Numbered from the stretch's first letter, positions 1 through 4,484 are shown. The stretch is DNA of 6,407 nt from an uncultured Clostridium sp. (GCA_947062645.1 CAMSQT010000070.1:1-6407); one strand, 5' to 3'. The notes: generated from the sequence alone by a model not told the origin. Numbers and translations: made by a program.

Positions 1-282
1 AGTAACTGGCAAGGATACATAGACTATAGGCAAGTAAAAGAAAGTGGAATAGAAGTTGTCTATATCAAATCAAGTCAAGGTAGCAATATTAAAGATGCTT
101 ATTTTGATATCAATTACGAAAATGCCAAAGCAAATGGATTAAAGGTTGGATTTTATCATTTTTTAACGGCAACTAACACCGAAGAAGCAGAGCGAGAAGC
201 TAGATTTTTTGCCTCTGTTATTTCTGGAAAGACGCCAGATTGTAAATTAGTAATGGACTATGAAGTATTTCGGAGGAGTTAG
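1..282 (+). CDS. GH25 lysozyme, N-terminal piece (5' partial, frameshifted)
   Basis: Open from the first base to TAG at 280-282, giving 93 residues that begin SNWQGYIDYRQV. Glycoside hydrolase family 25 enzymes (muramidases) cleave the MurNAc-GlcNAc bond of peptidoglycan. The start matches the family's N-terminal strand, where the conserved D of DVSNWQG would lie just outside the window. VVYIKSSQG, VGFYHFLTATNTEEAEREARFF and LVMDYE follow in family order. The D and E of MDYE (253-264) fit the catalytic DxE pair. After VF the frame runs into a stop, while the expected continuation GGVSVEES lies one base on, in the frame of the next entry. Start codon and any signal peptide are missing. I read 1-1129 as one gene broken by a one-base insertion near 268-271. 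Family assignment is confident. Whether the break is real is doubtful. Confidence 0.85.
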   Translation, partial: SNWQGYIDYRQVKESGIEVVYIKSSQGSNIKDAYFDINYENAKANGLKVGFYHFLTATNTEEAEREARFFASVISGKTPDCKLVMDYEVFRRS

Positions 283-1129
283 TGTAGAAGAATCTAATAA
301 TATAGCAAGAGTTTTTTTAGAAAGTGTAAAAAGGCTAACGAATAAAGAAGTAATTGTTTATAGTGATTTATCAAATGCACGTGATAGATTTAGCCGAGAT
401 ATTGCTGATAATTATGAACTATGGATTGCCTATTATGGAGATTACAACAACTTAAGAAATGTAGAAACTGCATGGGAAAGATGGATTGGTGTACAATACA
501 CGGATAGAGGCTATGTACCAGGAATTAGGGGCAATGTTGACAAAGACTTATATACAGAAAACATTTTTTTAAGTGATACCAGCCAAATACCAAACAACGA
601 AAATCCAAATGATAGTATCAACACCGAAACAAAATCTTATACCGTCCAAAGTGGAGATACCTTATCAAGCATTGCAAGTCGATATGGAACAACTGTGCAA
701 GAACTAGTAAATATCAATAATTTATCAAATCCAAATCTAATTTATCCAGGAGAGATTCTAAGAATTACCACTAATTCTACTACTCATGGCGAAGAAACAA
801 GAGGAACCGGAAGCATTATCTATACCGTAAAAAGAGGAAATACTTTATCACAAATTGCAAATGCCTATGGTGTTAGTGTTTCCCATATTGTAGAAATGAA
901 CAACATTCAAAATCCAAATCTAATCTACCCAGGTGAAAAACTAAGAATTACGGAAAGTTCTAACACAAGCTTAAACCCAGTTACTAGAAATAACTACTAC
1001 ACGGTGCAAACCGGAGATACTTTATCTGGTATTGCTACAAGATATGGTGTTACGGTTAATTATTTAGTGAATTTAAATGGCATTCGAAATCCTAATCTTA
1101 TCTATCCAGGACAAATGATAAAAATTTAA
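260..1129 (+). CDS. GH25 lysozyme, C-terminal piece with three LysM domains
   Basis: This 289-residue frame ends at TAA 1127-1129. Its ATG at 260 lies inside the codons for the catalytic MDYE of the upstream frame and has no proper ribosome binding site, so it is probably not a real start. True continuity begins at GGVSVEES (272 onward). Residues 5 to about 105 finish the GH25 barrel: VIVYSDLSNARDRF, LWIAYYGDY (54-62), WERWIGVQYT and the closing GNVDKDLY typical of the fold. A Ser/Asn/Thr-rich linker (about 104-126) leads to three LysM domains at about 127-170, 188-231 and 247-289, which bind the GlcNAc backbone and would anchor the enzyme to cell wall. The architecture suits a secreted autolysin or a prophage endolysin. 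No holin or phage structural gene is seen beside it. No strong plus-strand terminator follows. Confidence 0.9.
   Translation: MKYFGGVSVEESNNIARVFLESVKRLTNKEVIVYSDLSNARDRFSRDIADNYELWIAYYGDYNNLRNVETAWERWIGVQYTDRGYVPGIRGNVDKDLYTENIFLSDTSQIPNNENPNDSINTETKSYTVQSGDTLSSIASRYGTTVQELVNINNLSNPNLIYPGEILRITTNSTTHGEETRGTGSIIYTVKRGNTLSQIANAYGVSVSHIVEMNNIQNPNLIYPGEKLRITESSNTSLNPVTRNNYYTVQTGDTLSGIATRYGVTVNYLVNLNGIRNPNLIYPGQMIKI
638..1126 (+). repeat. Three tandem LysM-coding repeats
   Basis: Three copies start at 638, 821 and 998, with periods of 183 and 177 bases. Each encodes the same framework: YTV, a G(D/N)TLS turn, IA-x-x-YG, then NPNLIYPG followed by an (I/L)(R/K)I-type end. Serine/threonine-rich linkers of about 15-17 residues separate them. 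The C-terminal halves, around AATCCAAATCTAAT, are close at DNA level, consistent with internal duplication and a likely site for recombination or assembly collapse. Confidence 0.88.
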
Positions 1130-1136
1130 AAAAGCC

Positions 1137-1165
1137 TAGACAATTAAAAAAATATGTGCTAATAT
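1137..1165 (+). promoter_or_regulatory. Promoter of tRNA-Leu
   Basis: TAGACA (1137-1142) and TAATAT (1160-1165) are separated by exactly 17 bases, with a TGC extension before the -10 box. Transcription would start near 1172, leaving a leader of about 12 bases before the mature tRNA at 1184. This is a pattern match by eye. The sequence is A/T rich, so chance matches are possible. Confidence 0.55.
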
Positions 1166-1178
1166 ATATTAGTACATA
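1153..1178. repeat. 26-base palindrome over the tRNA-Leu promoter; possible minus-strand terminator
   Basis: TATGTGCTAATAT is followed directly by ATATTAGTACATA, two 13-base arms with a single non-complementary pair (G opposite T). On the plus strand the odd pair is G.U, so the fold is unbroken, but no T-run follows. On the minus strand the odd pair is A.C, and the palindrome is followed at once by seven T (complement of A at 1146-1152). It could therefore stop transcripts of the minus-strand zincin gene that run across the tRNA. It also covers the -10 box of the tRNA promoter, so it could be an operator. I cannot choose between these. Confidence 0.55.
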
Positions 1179-1183
1179 TACAT

Positions 1184-1266
1184 GCCGATGTGGCGGAATT
1201 GGTAGACGCACTGGATTCAAAATCCAGCGGGAAACCATGTGGGTTCGAGTCCCACCATCGGTACCA
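1184..1266 (+). tRNA. tRNA-Leu (anticodon CAA)
   Basis: A class II tRNA of 83 bases with encoded CCA (1264-1266). The acceptor stem is GCCGATG with CATCGGT, closing with a G1.U72 wobble, and discriminator A1263 is the leucine identity base. The D arm has GGCGGAATTGGTAGACGC. The anticodon stem is CTGGA/TCCAG around loop TTCAAAA, giving anticodon CAA (reads UUG). The variable region is short for a leucine tRNA (GG-GAAA-CC stem). The T arm is GTGGG-TTCGAGT-CCCAC. The minus-strand gene downstream ends only 12 bases after the CCA, so no tRNA terminator fits between them. Confidence 0.96.
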
Positions 1267-1278
1267 AAATTCTTAATT

Positions 1279-2523
1279 TCAATAATTTTCATTTTCTTCA
1301 ATAAGTTGATTATCTATTTCCTCTGAAATTTGTTGTTCTTCATTGGCTTGTAGGGGCTTTAATTTTCTATATTCTCCGTTATTAGATAATCTATTAACAA
1401 GGGTATCTCTTTGATTACTAAAACTAGATGAATTATTTTTATCTTGTTCATTAACAGCAGGAGATAAAATATTTAATTGTTTTTGAACAAAACTTGTTAC
1501 AAAGGGAATATTCATTAATAACTCATGTCCTTTTAAAAATTTAGCAATCTTTTGACGAAATGACAAATTATTTTCTTTTTTAGGAACACTTGTTGGTGTA
1601 TTGTCTTTTGGTATAATAGGATGTTTTATATCTTCAAATTTATTAAGTTTAATGTCGCAATTTTTTCCATCTAGTACTTGTTGTATTTGAGATAGGATTT
1701 CATTATTTTTCTTGTTATTTTCAGTAATGTCCATATTTTGTTGCCTGATAATTACTAATTTTTTCATTCCTTCCTGGAATTCATTATAACTTTTTTCACC
1801 TATTTCTATATCTTTTGTTATTGATTCGATATAAGAGTGCTTAAATTGTTGTTCGTCAGAATTCCATGCTGATTGGATAATTGACTTTTCATTTACTTTT
1901 TCAGCTAGCATATAGATTGCTTTTGTTTCTGCTTGATATGTTTTTATTTCATCTGGTTTTTTTCCCTCAAGTCTACTAGAAATATAGTTTATAATAGCTT
2001 CAATGTTATTATTATTACCACCAATTTGTCTATATTCTCCCGATAAATAGTCCTTACCTGTTTCAGAAAAAATATGTTTTTCACCTATACCATATTTATC
2101 TTTTATAGTATAGGCAACATGTGTTAATTCATGAAACAAGGTACTTTTTATTTCTGATTTTTTTTGTTGTATATCATATAATAATTTTTGTTTGTCTAAT
2201 TTTGTATATAAATTCCACATTTTTTTGTCTGATTCCGATAATTCTAAATCAGATTTATTAAAGTAAAGGAAAATTTCGTTTACATCAGTATTATCTGAAA
2301 TTCTTCCTATATATTCTCCAAGTTCACCGTTTAATGCTTTTGTGGAACCAGCAAATGTTATTTTATCTAAATTATCTTTTAGTCTTTTAAATAAAGCTTC
2401 TTTTGGAATAATATCTCCGTATAGCTCGGTATGTTTTTCTATAAATTCGGTGATACATTCTTTGATGAAAGGATTTGTAAAATGTTTATCCTTCCAGTCC
2501 TGAATTTCAAAATTTCTTTCCAT
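1279..2523 (-). CDS. HExxH zincin-like metalloprotein of unknown function
   Basis: Encodes 414 residues ending ENENY. I start it at ATG 2523-2521. An AGGA lies six bases before that codon, whereas the ATG fifteen bases upstream (2538-2536) has no ribosome binding site and lies only about six bases after the predicted transcription start. Residues 129-140 (LFHELTHVAYTI) hold the zinc-binding HExxH motif (H131, E132, H135). E175 in IEAIINYISSRLEG is a plausible third ligand, as in gluzincins, and YQAETKAIYMLAEKV (196-210) looks like the helix after it. No signal peptide or clear membrane segment is present, so it is probably cytoplasmic. Residues about 233-285 are charged and helical, while 300-320 and 355-414 are low-complexity and Asn/Glu/Lys rich. 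Whether it is an active protease, and on what substrate, cannot be read. It is monocistronic and convergent with tRNA-Leu. Confidence 0.85.
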   Translation of the reverse strand: MERNFEIQDWKDKHFTNPFIKECITEFIEKHTELYGDIIPKEALFKRLKDNLDKITFAGSTKALNGELGEYIGRISDNTDVNEIFLYFNKSDLELSESDKKMWNLYTKLDKQKLLYDIQQKKSEIKSTLFHELTHVAYTIKDKYGIGEKHIFSETGKDYLSGEYRQIGGNNNNIEAIINYISSRLEGKKPDEIKTYQAETKAIYMLAEKVNEKSIIQSAWNSDEQQFKHSYIESITKDIEIGEKSYNEFQEGMKKLVIIRQQNMDITENNKKNNEILSQIQQVLDGKNCDIKLNKFEDIKHPIIPKDNTPTSVPKKENNLSFRQKIAKFLKGHELLMNIPFVTSFVQKQLNILSPAVNEQDKNNSSSFSNQRDTLVNRLSNNGEYRKLKPLQANEEQQISEEIDNQLIEENENY

Positions 2524-2541
2524 ATTTTTTCCTAACATATT

Positions 2542-2609
2542 TTTTATGTTAGTATATCACATGTTTAAATTTCTTACAACAAATTTTGAAATATAGGAAA
2601 ATTTCATAT
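2542..2609 (-). repeat. 68-bp promoter repeat, copy A (upstream of the zincin gene)
   Basis: Matches 4377-4444 at 67 of 68 positions in the same orientation. The single difference is T2584 against A4419. The copy contains the whole sigma-A promoter plus about 30 bases upstream of the -35 box. That upstream part holds a perfect inverted repeat TGAAAT/ATTTCA (2587-2592 and 2601-2606, spacer 8), centred roughly 50 bases before the predicted start of transcription. Similarity ends sharply at both edges, and the coding regions on either side are unrelated. Confidence 0.93.
2551..2579 (-). promoter_or_regulatory. Promoter of the zincin gene
   Basis: Read on the minus strand: -35 TTGTAA (2579-2574), 17-base spacer, extended -10 TGA-TATACT (2556-2551). 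The predicted start is near 2544, giving a leader of about 20 bases before ATG 2523. This short leader is one reason to prefer that start codon over the one at 2538. Confidence 0.75.
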
Positions 2610-2610
2610 A

Positions 2611-2645
2611 TATAAAAACGCCTATTGTATATTTACAATAAGCGT
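2611..2645 (-). terminator. Rho-independent terminator, minus strand
   Basis: On the minus strand ACGCTTATTGTA, loop AATA and TACAATAGGCGT form a 12-bp stem with one U.G pair, followed by TTTTT and then A/T-rich sequence. On the plus strand the wobble becomes a C.A mismatch and no T-run follows, so it works one way only. It ends the transcript of the ribbon-helix-helix gene about 118 bases upstream and insulates the zincin promoter. Confidence 0.82.
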
Positions 2646-2762
2646 CTTATATGCTAAAATTGATTATAGACATATAAGGTACACACTCATTGCGTATCTA
2701 TGTGTTAAATGGTGGAATATTTGCTAATACTTTGGTTGGTGGAAGCAGATATTCCTGTTTAT

Positions 2763-3041
2763 TTATTTTTTGTAATTTTCAATTGCAAATTCAATAGTAG
2801 TAAGTATTTTTTTATATTGTTCAATTTCTTGTTGCTGTATTTCAACTAAATTTTGCAATTTTTTTATTTGTTCAACGTGTGTATCATCATTAGTAATTTC
2901 AAAATTAGGCTGTTTCATATCTTGTTTTGCAAGCCATATAAGATAACCTTTCAAATTTTTTTGACGTTTCTCTTTGGCGAACTTTTTAATAGCCTCGTAA
3001 TCTTCCTCATCTATTTTAAAAGATATATTTCTTGTACCCAT
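2763..3041 (-). CDS. Ribbon-helix-helix-like small DNA-binding protein
   Basis: Encodes 92 residues beginning MGTRNISFKIDEEDYEAIKKFA. I start it at ATG 3041-3039, nine bases after a perfect AGGAGG (3056-3051). A TTG at 3050-3048 would extend it by three residues but abuts the AGGAGG with no spacing. Residues 3-40 fit the Arc/MetJ/CopG pattern: a polar beta strand (RNISFKI), a helix (EEDYEAIKKFAKEK), a turn and a second helix (LKGYLIWLAKQ). Residues 56-92 (VEQIKKLQNLVEIQQQEIEQYKK and on) look like a coiled coil that could mediate oligomerisation. The family usually makes transcriptional repressors, antitoxins or plasmid copy-number regulators. No toxin is adjacent in the same operon. Its promoter carries three copies of one hexamer, which suggests autoregulation. 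Confidence 0.75.
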   Translation of the reverse strand: MGTRNISFKIDEEDYEAIKKFAKEKRQKNLKGYLIWLAKQDMKQPNFEITNDDTHVEQIKKLQNLVEIQQQEIEQYKKILTTIEFAIENYKK

Positions 3042-3057
3042 AATAATCAACCTCCTT

Positions 3058-3104
3058 ACACGTTAAATAGATTATAACACGTCAAGTAAAATCTGTCAAC
3101 ACGT
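3058..3104 (-). promoter_or_regulatory. Consensus promoter with three ACGTGT repeats (candidate operators)
   Basis: On the minus strand the -35 is TTGACA (3099-3094) and the -10 is TATAAT (3076-3071), both perfect consensus with a 17-base spacer. The hexamer ACGTGT occurs three times in the same orientation: 3104-3099 at the upstream edge of the -35, 3082-3077 touching the -10, and 3063-3058 at the predicted transcription start. Spacings are 22 and 19 bases, about two helical turns. A protein bound there would block RNA polymerase, and the encoded ribbon-helix-helix-like protein is the obvious candidate. Confidence 0.75.
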
Positions 3105-3158
3105 TTTTTAAAAATATATAAATTGTTTATACTCGTTTTTTCTTAAATATATAATAAC

Positions 3159-3190
3159 AAAAAAAAGCACCCTCTCGATTGAGAAAGTGC
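3159..3190 (-). terminator. Rho-independent terminator, minus strand
   Basis: On the minus strand GCACTTTCTC, loop AATC and GAGAGGGTGC pair over 10 bp using two U.G wobbles, followed by eight T (complement of A at 3159-3166). The plus strand would have two C.A mismatches, so the direction is clear. It ends the small G+C-richer gene at 3217-3453. A second, 7-bp hairpin GTCCATT/AATGGAC (3194-3200 and 3207-3213) lies between the stop codon and this terminator. Confidence 0.87.
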
Positions 3191-3216
3191 TGTGTCCATT
3201 TTAGGCAATGGACTTG

Positions 3217-3453
3217 TTACCACTTGACTTCCGTGTCATCGCCGTCGCTTTGGTCAGAAACACGCCTCGTCTGGTATCCCAGAGATTTCAGCCATTTGTC
3301 CGTAGCGTCGGAAATGTAGATACCAAGCCAGCAGGAGCTGTCGCCCTTTTCCACAGCCTTTGTGATTTTTTCGTCGGCTTTTTGTTGTTCCTTTTTGCCA
3401 CGTTCAGTAGCTAATGTGTCGATTCGTTCCCGTGCTTCATTTGCTGTAATCAT
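3217..3453 (-). CDS. Small phage-like protein of unknown function, higher G+C
   Basis: Encodes 78 residues from ATG 3453-3451, seven bases after AGGAGG (3466-3461), to TAA 3219-3217. It has its own promoter and terminator, so it is a true single-gene unit. The N-terminal 37 residues (ITANEARERIDTLATERGKKEQQKADEKITKAVEKG) are a charged helix. The rest (SCWLGIYISDATDKWLKSLGYQTRRVS and onward, ending EVKW) has a beta strand, helix, LGY, strand pattern ending in tryptophan. That reminds me of short proteins found beside structural genes in Firmicute prophages, but this is recollection and not proof. No transmembrane segment is present. By eye the gene is about half G+C, against about 30% around it, with G- and C-ending codons that its neighbours avoid. 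Recent transfer is likely. Confidence 0.78.
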   Translation of the reverse strand: MITANEARERIDTLATERGKKEQQKADEKITKAVEKGDSSCWLGIYISDATDKWLKSLGYQTRRVSDQSDGDDTEVKW

Positions 3454-3460
3454 ATGATAA

Positions 3461-3526
3461 CCTCCTAAAATCTCGCTATGCGAGTTAATATACTATAATT
3501 ATAATATATTTACATAAAAAAGTCAA
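3461..3526 (-). promoter_or_regulatory. Promoter and 5'-leader hairpin of the small phage-like gene
   Basis: On the minus strand the -35 is TTGACT (3526-3521), the spacer is 17 bases and the -10 is TATAAT (3503-3498). The predicted start is near 3491. The leader begins almost at once with a perfect 5-bp hairpin CTCGC-ATA-GCGAG (3484-3472), five bases before the AGGAGG (3466-3461). A hairpin at the extreme 5' end may protect the mRNA. As DNA it is a 13-bp palindrome that could also be an operator. Confidence 0.72.
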
Positions 3527-3546
3527 ATTTTTCATTTTAATATAAT

Positions 3547-3578
3547 AAAAAAACGATTAAGATGAAAATTCCTAACCG
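3547..3578 (-). terminator. Rho-independent terminator, minus strand (end of the HAD transcript)
   Basis: On the minus strand CGGTTAGG, a 9-base loop and CTTAATCG form an 8-bp stem with two G.U pairs, followed by seven T (complement of A at 3547-3553). On the plus strand those pairs become A.C mismatches, although a T-run at 3580-3586 follows there too, so weak two-way activity is possible. The nearest gene upstream on this strand is the HAD gene, whose stop lies about 170 bases away, a long 3' untranslated region. Confidence 0.75.
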
Positions 3579-3586
3579 CTTTTTTT

Positions 3587-3751
3587 AAAATTTATATTAT
3601 ATATAAATGTAAATATGCTTTTTAGTGTGCCGTGTAATCATTGATTTCTCAACATTTTGTGAAAGTTCCTATAAGAACACTCCAACCAACAACATATCTG
3701 TTCGAACTAAAAGAACAGATGATACAAATATCATTCTGAAAAGGATGGTAT
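3587..3751. other. Intergenic region with no supported gene
   Basis: Lies between the HAD stop codon and its likely terminator. No reading frame with a start and ribosome binding site is seen on either strand. The minus strand has only short stop-interrupted stretches (for example 13 residues ending in a stop near 3655), which could be the residue of a decayed gene. The right-hand part holds the two hairpins listed separately. Confidence 0.6.
3696..3720. repeat. 8-bp perfect inverted repeat
   Basis: ATCTGTTC (3696-3703) and GAACAGAT (3713-3720) flank a 9-base loop. The left arm overlaps a second palindrome, GTTCGAAC (3700-3707), so two foldings compete. GTTC and GAAC also occur as a pair at 3665-3678. 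Function unknown. It lies in the presumed 3' untranslated region of the HAD transcript. Confidence 0.7.
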
Positions 3752-3760
3752 TTATTTTTC
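3726..3760 (+). terminator. Hairpin with T-rich tail pointing plus-strand; possible terminator
   Basis: AAATATCAT (3726-3734) pairs with ATGGTATTT (3745-3753) through nine pairs including one U.G wobble, then ATTTTTC follows. The wobble becomes C.A on the minus strand, so the plus direction is favoured. The right arm overlaps the stop codon of the minus-strand HAD gene. No plus-strand gene or convincing promoter lies before it, so it may end a small RNA, block antisense transcription, or mean nothing. Confidence 0.35.
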
Positions 3761-4351
3761 TATCATATTATATTTAAAATTTTGTATTTCTGTATATATA
3801 TCATACCAACTATAACATCTTATAATATTATCATTATTTATTTTTTCATTATATGGATGATCATAACAAATAACTGGTATTTCACTTGAAATACTTAATA
3901 TATTTTCAGGTTTATCTTCTATCATAATATTAATATTCATTTGTTTACAGATTTCTGCTTTGTTTTTACTAAATATGATATGATTATATTTAACATGATT
4001 TTGTAGTAACCATTGTTTAACAATATCTTGCATTTTATCTTTGTACTCATTTTCATATGTTGTAAATGAACGAGAAGTTATAATATATATTTCATTATTA
4101 TCAATCTTTAATTTATTAATTATATCTGAAGCAAAAGGTCTAATGGAAATATTTTTTGAATATTCTAAAAGATTTTCTTTCCAAAATTCATTATATTGTT
4201 CTTCTGTTACTTCAAATATCTCTTTACTATCATATATGTCTTTATGTAATCTGTAGGGAATATTATTTTTAGTAAAATATTTTGTTCCATAATCTATAAT
4301 ATATCTATGTTCATCAGTTAGTACGCCATCTATATCAATTCCTATTCGCAT
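3752..4351 (-). CDS. HAD-superfamily 5'-nucleotidase-like phosphatase
   Basis: Encodes 199 residues from ATG 4351-4349, preceded by AGGA with eight bases of spacing. All four HAD motifs are visible. Motif I is DIDGVLTD (6-13), with D6 the expected nucleophile and D8 the acid/base. Motif II is IITSRS (90-95). K129 or K131 in SKNKAEIC fits motif III. IEDKPEN (144-150) is motif IV, with acidic residues to hold magnesium. The length and the insert after motif I (residues about 14-80) suit the cap of the NT5C-type deoxyribonucleotidase group, cytoplasmic enzymes that dephosphorylate (deoxy)nucleoside monophosphates. The substrate here is not proven. The gene is strongly A/T rich and stands alone. 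Its promoter is the second copy of the 68-bp repeat, shared with the zincin gene, and it is divergent from rubrerythrin. Confidence 0.85.
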   Translation of the reverse strand: MRIGIDIDGVLTDEHRYIIDYGTKYFTKNNIPYRLHKDIYDSKEIFEVTEEQYNEFWKENLLEYSKNISIRPFASDIINKLKIDNNEIYIITSRSFTTYENEYKDKMQDIVKQWLLQNHVKYNHIIFSKNKAEICKQMNINIMIEDKPENILSISSEIPVICYDHPYNEKINNDNIIRCYSWYDIYTEIQNFKYNMIEK

Positions 4352-4376
4352 AGTTAAATTCCTTTCATTATAAATC

Positions 4377-4444
4377 TTTTATGTTAGTATATCACATGTT
4401 TAAATTTCTTACAACAAAATTTGAAATATAGGAAAATTTCATAT
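4377..4444 (-). repeat. 68-bp promoter repeat, copy B (upstream of the HAD gene)
   Basis: Same orientation as copy A at 2542-2609, 67 of 68 bases identical. The inverted repeat TGAAAT/ATTTCA is intact at 4422-4427 and 4436-4441. The copy ends only 11 bases before the -35 box of the divergent rubrerythrin promoter, so a protein bound to this inverted repeat could also affect rubrerythrin expression. Confidence 0.93.
4386..4414 (-). promoter_or_regulatory. Promoter of the HAD phosphatase gene
   Basis: On the minus strand TTGTAA (4414-4409), a 17-base spacer and an extended TGA-TATACT (4391-4386). The predicted start near 4379 gives a leader of about 28 bases with a well placed AGGA before ATG 4351. 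Core elements are identical to those of the zincin promoter. Confidence 0.75.
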
Positions 4445-4455
4445 CCAAAAGTTGC

Positions 4456-4484
4456 TTGACAAATAAAAAATAATTGTATAAAAT
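4456..4484 (+). promoter_or_regulatory. Promoter of rubrerythrin
   Basis: A perfect TTGACA (4456-4461), a 17-base spacer and TAAAAT (4479-4484). The start near 4491 leaves a leader of about 39 bases with AGGAGG at 4515-4520, nine bases before the ATG. Rubrerythrin genes in this group are often under PerR control, but I do not see a convincing PerR box here. Confidence 0.78.

Noticed and set aside
260..282. Programmed +1 frameshift in the lysozyme gene
   Set aside because: The slip region has no known +1 shift arrangement (no slow stop codon at the slip with a Shine-Dalgarno placed just upstream, as in prfB). An identical break occurs in an unrelated gene at 6187, so an error is simpler.
1098..1301. 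Minus-strand frame across the tRNA
   Set aside because: It is antisense to tRNA-Leu, overlaps the ends of two better supported genes, and has no ribosome binding site.
2524..2538. Upstream ATG of the zincin gene
   Set aside because: No ribosome binding site, and it lies at the predicted 5' end of the mRNA. The ATG at 2523-2521 has AGGA at good spacing.
2763..3041. Toxin-antitoxin pair built on the ribbon-helix-helix-like protein
   Set aside because: No RelE, MazF or PIN-type partner is adjacent in the same transcript. The gene has its own promoter and is closed by a terminator.
3039..3050. TTG start for the ribbon-helix-helix gene
   Set aside because: The TTG touches the AGGAGG directly. 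The ATG nine bases on has normal spacing.
3208..3414. Plus-strand frame opposite the small G+C-richer gene
   Set aside because: It lacks a ribosome binding site. The minus-strand frame has a promoter, AGGAGG and a directional terminator. The plus frame is open only because the coding strand is G+C richer.
2542..4444. CRISPR array or transposon inverted ends from the 68-bp repeats
   Set aside because: There are only two copies, in direct orientation 1.8 kb apart, each exactly covering a promoter, with no spacers between them and no transposase.
1184..4460. Complete tRNA-integrated mobile element
   Set aside because: No integrase, no excisionase and no second copy of the tRNA 3' end were found. 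Only the position suggests it.
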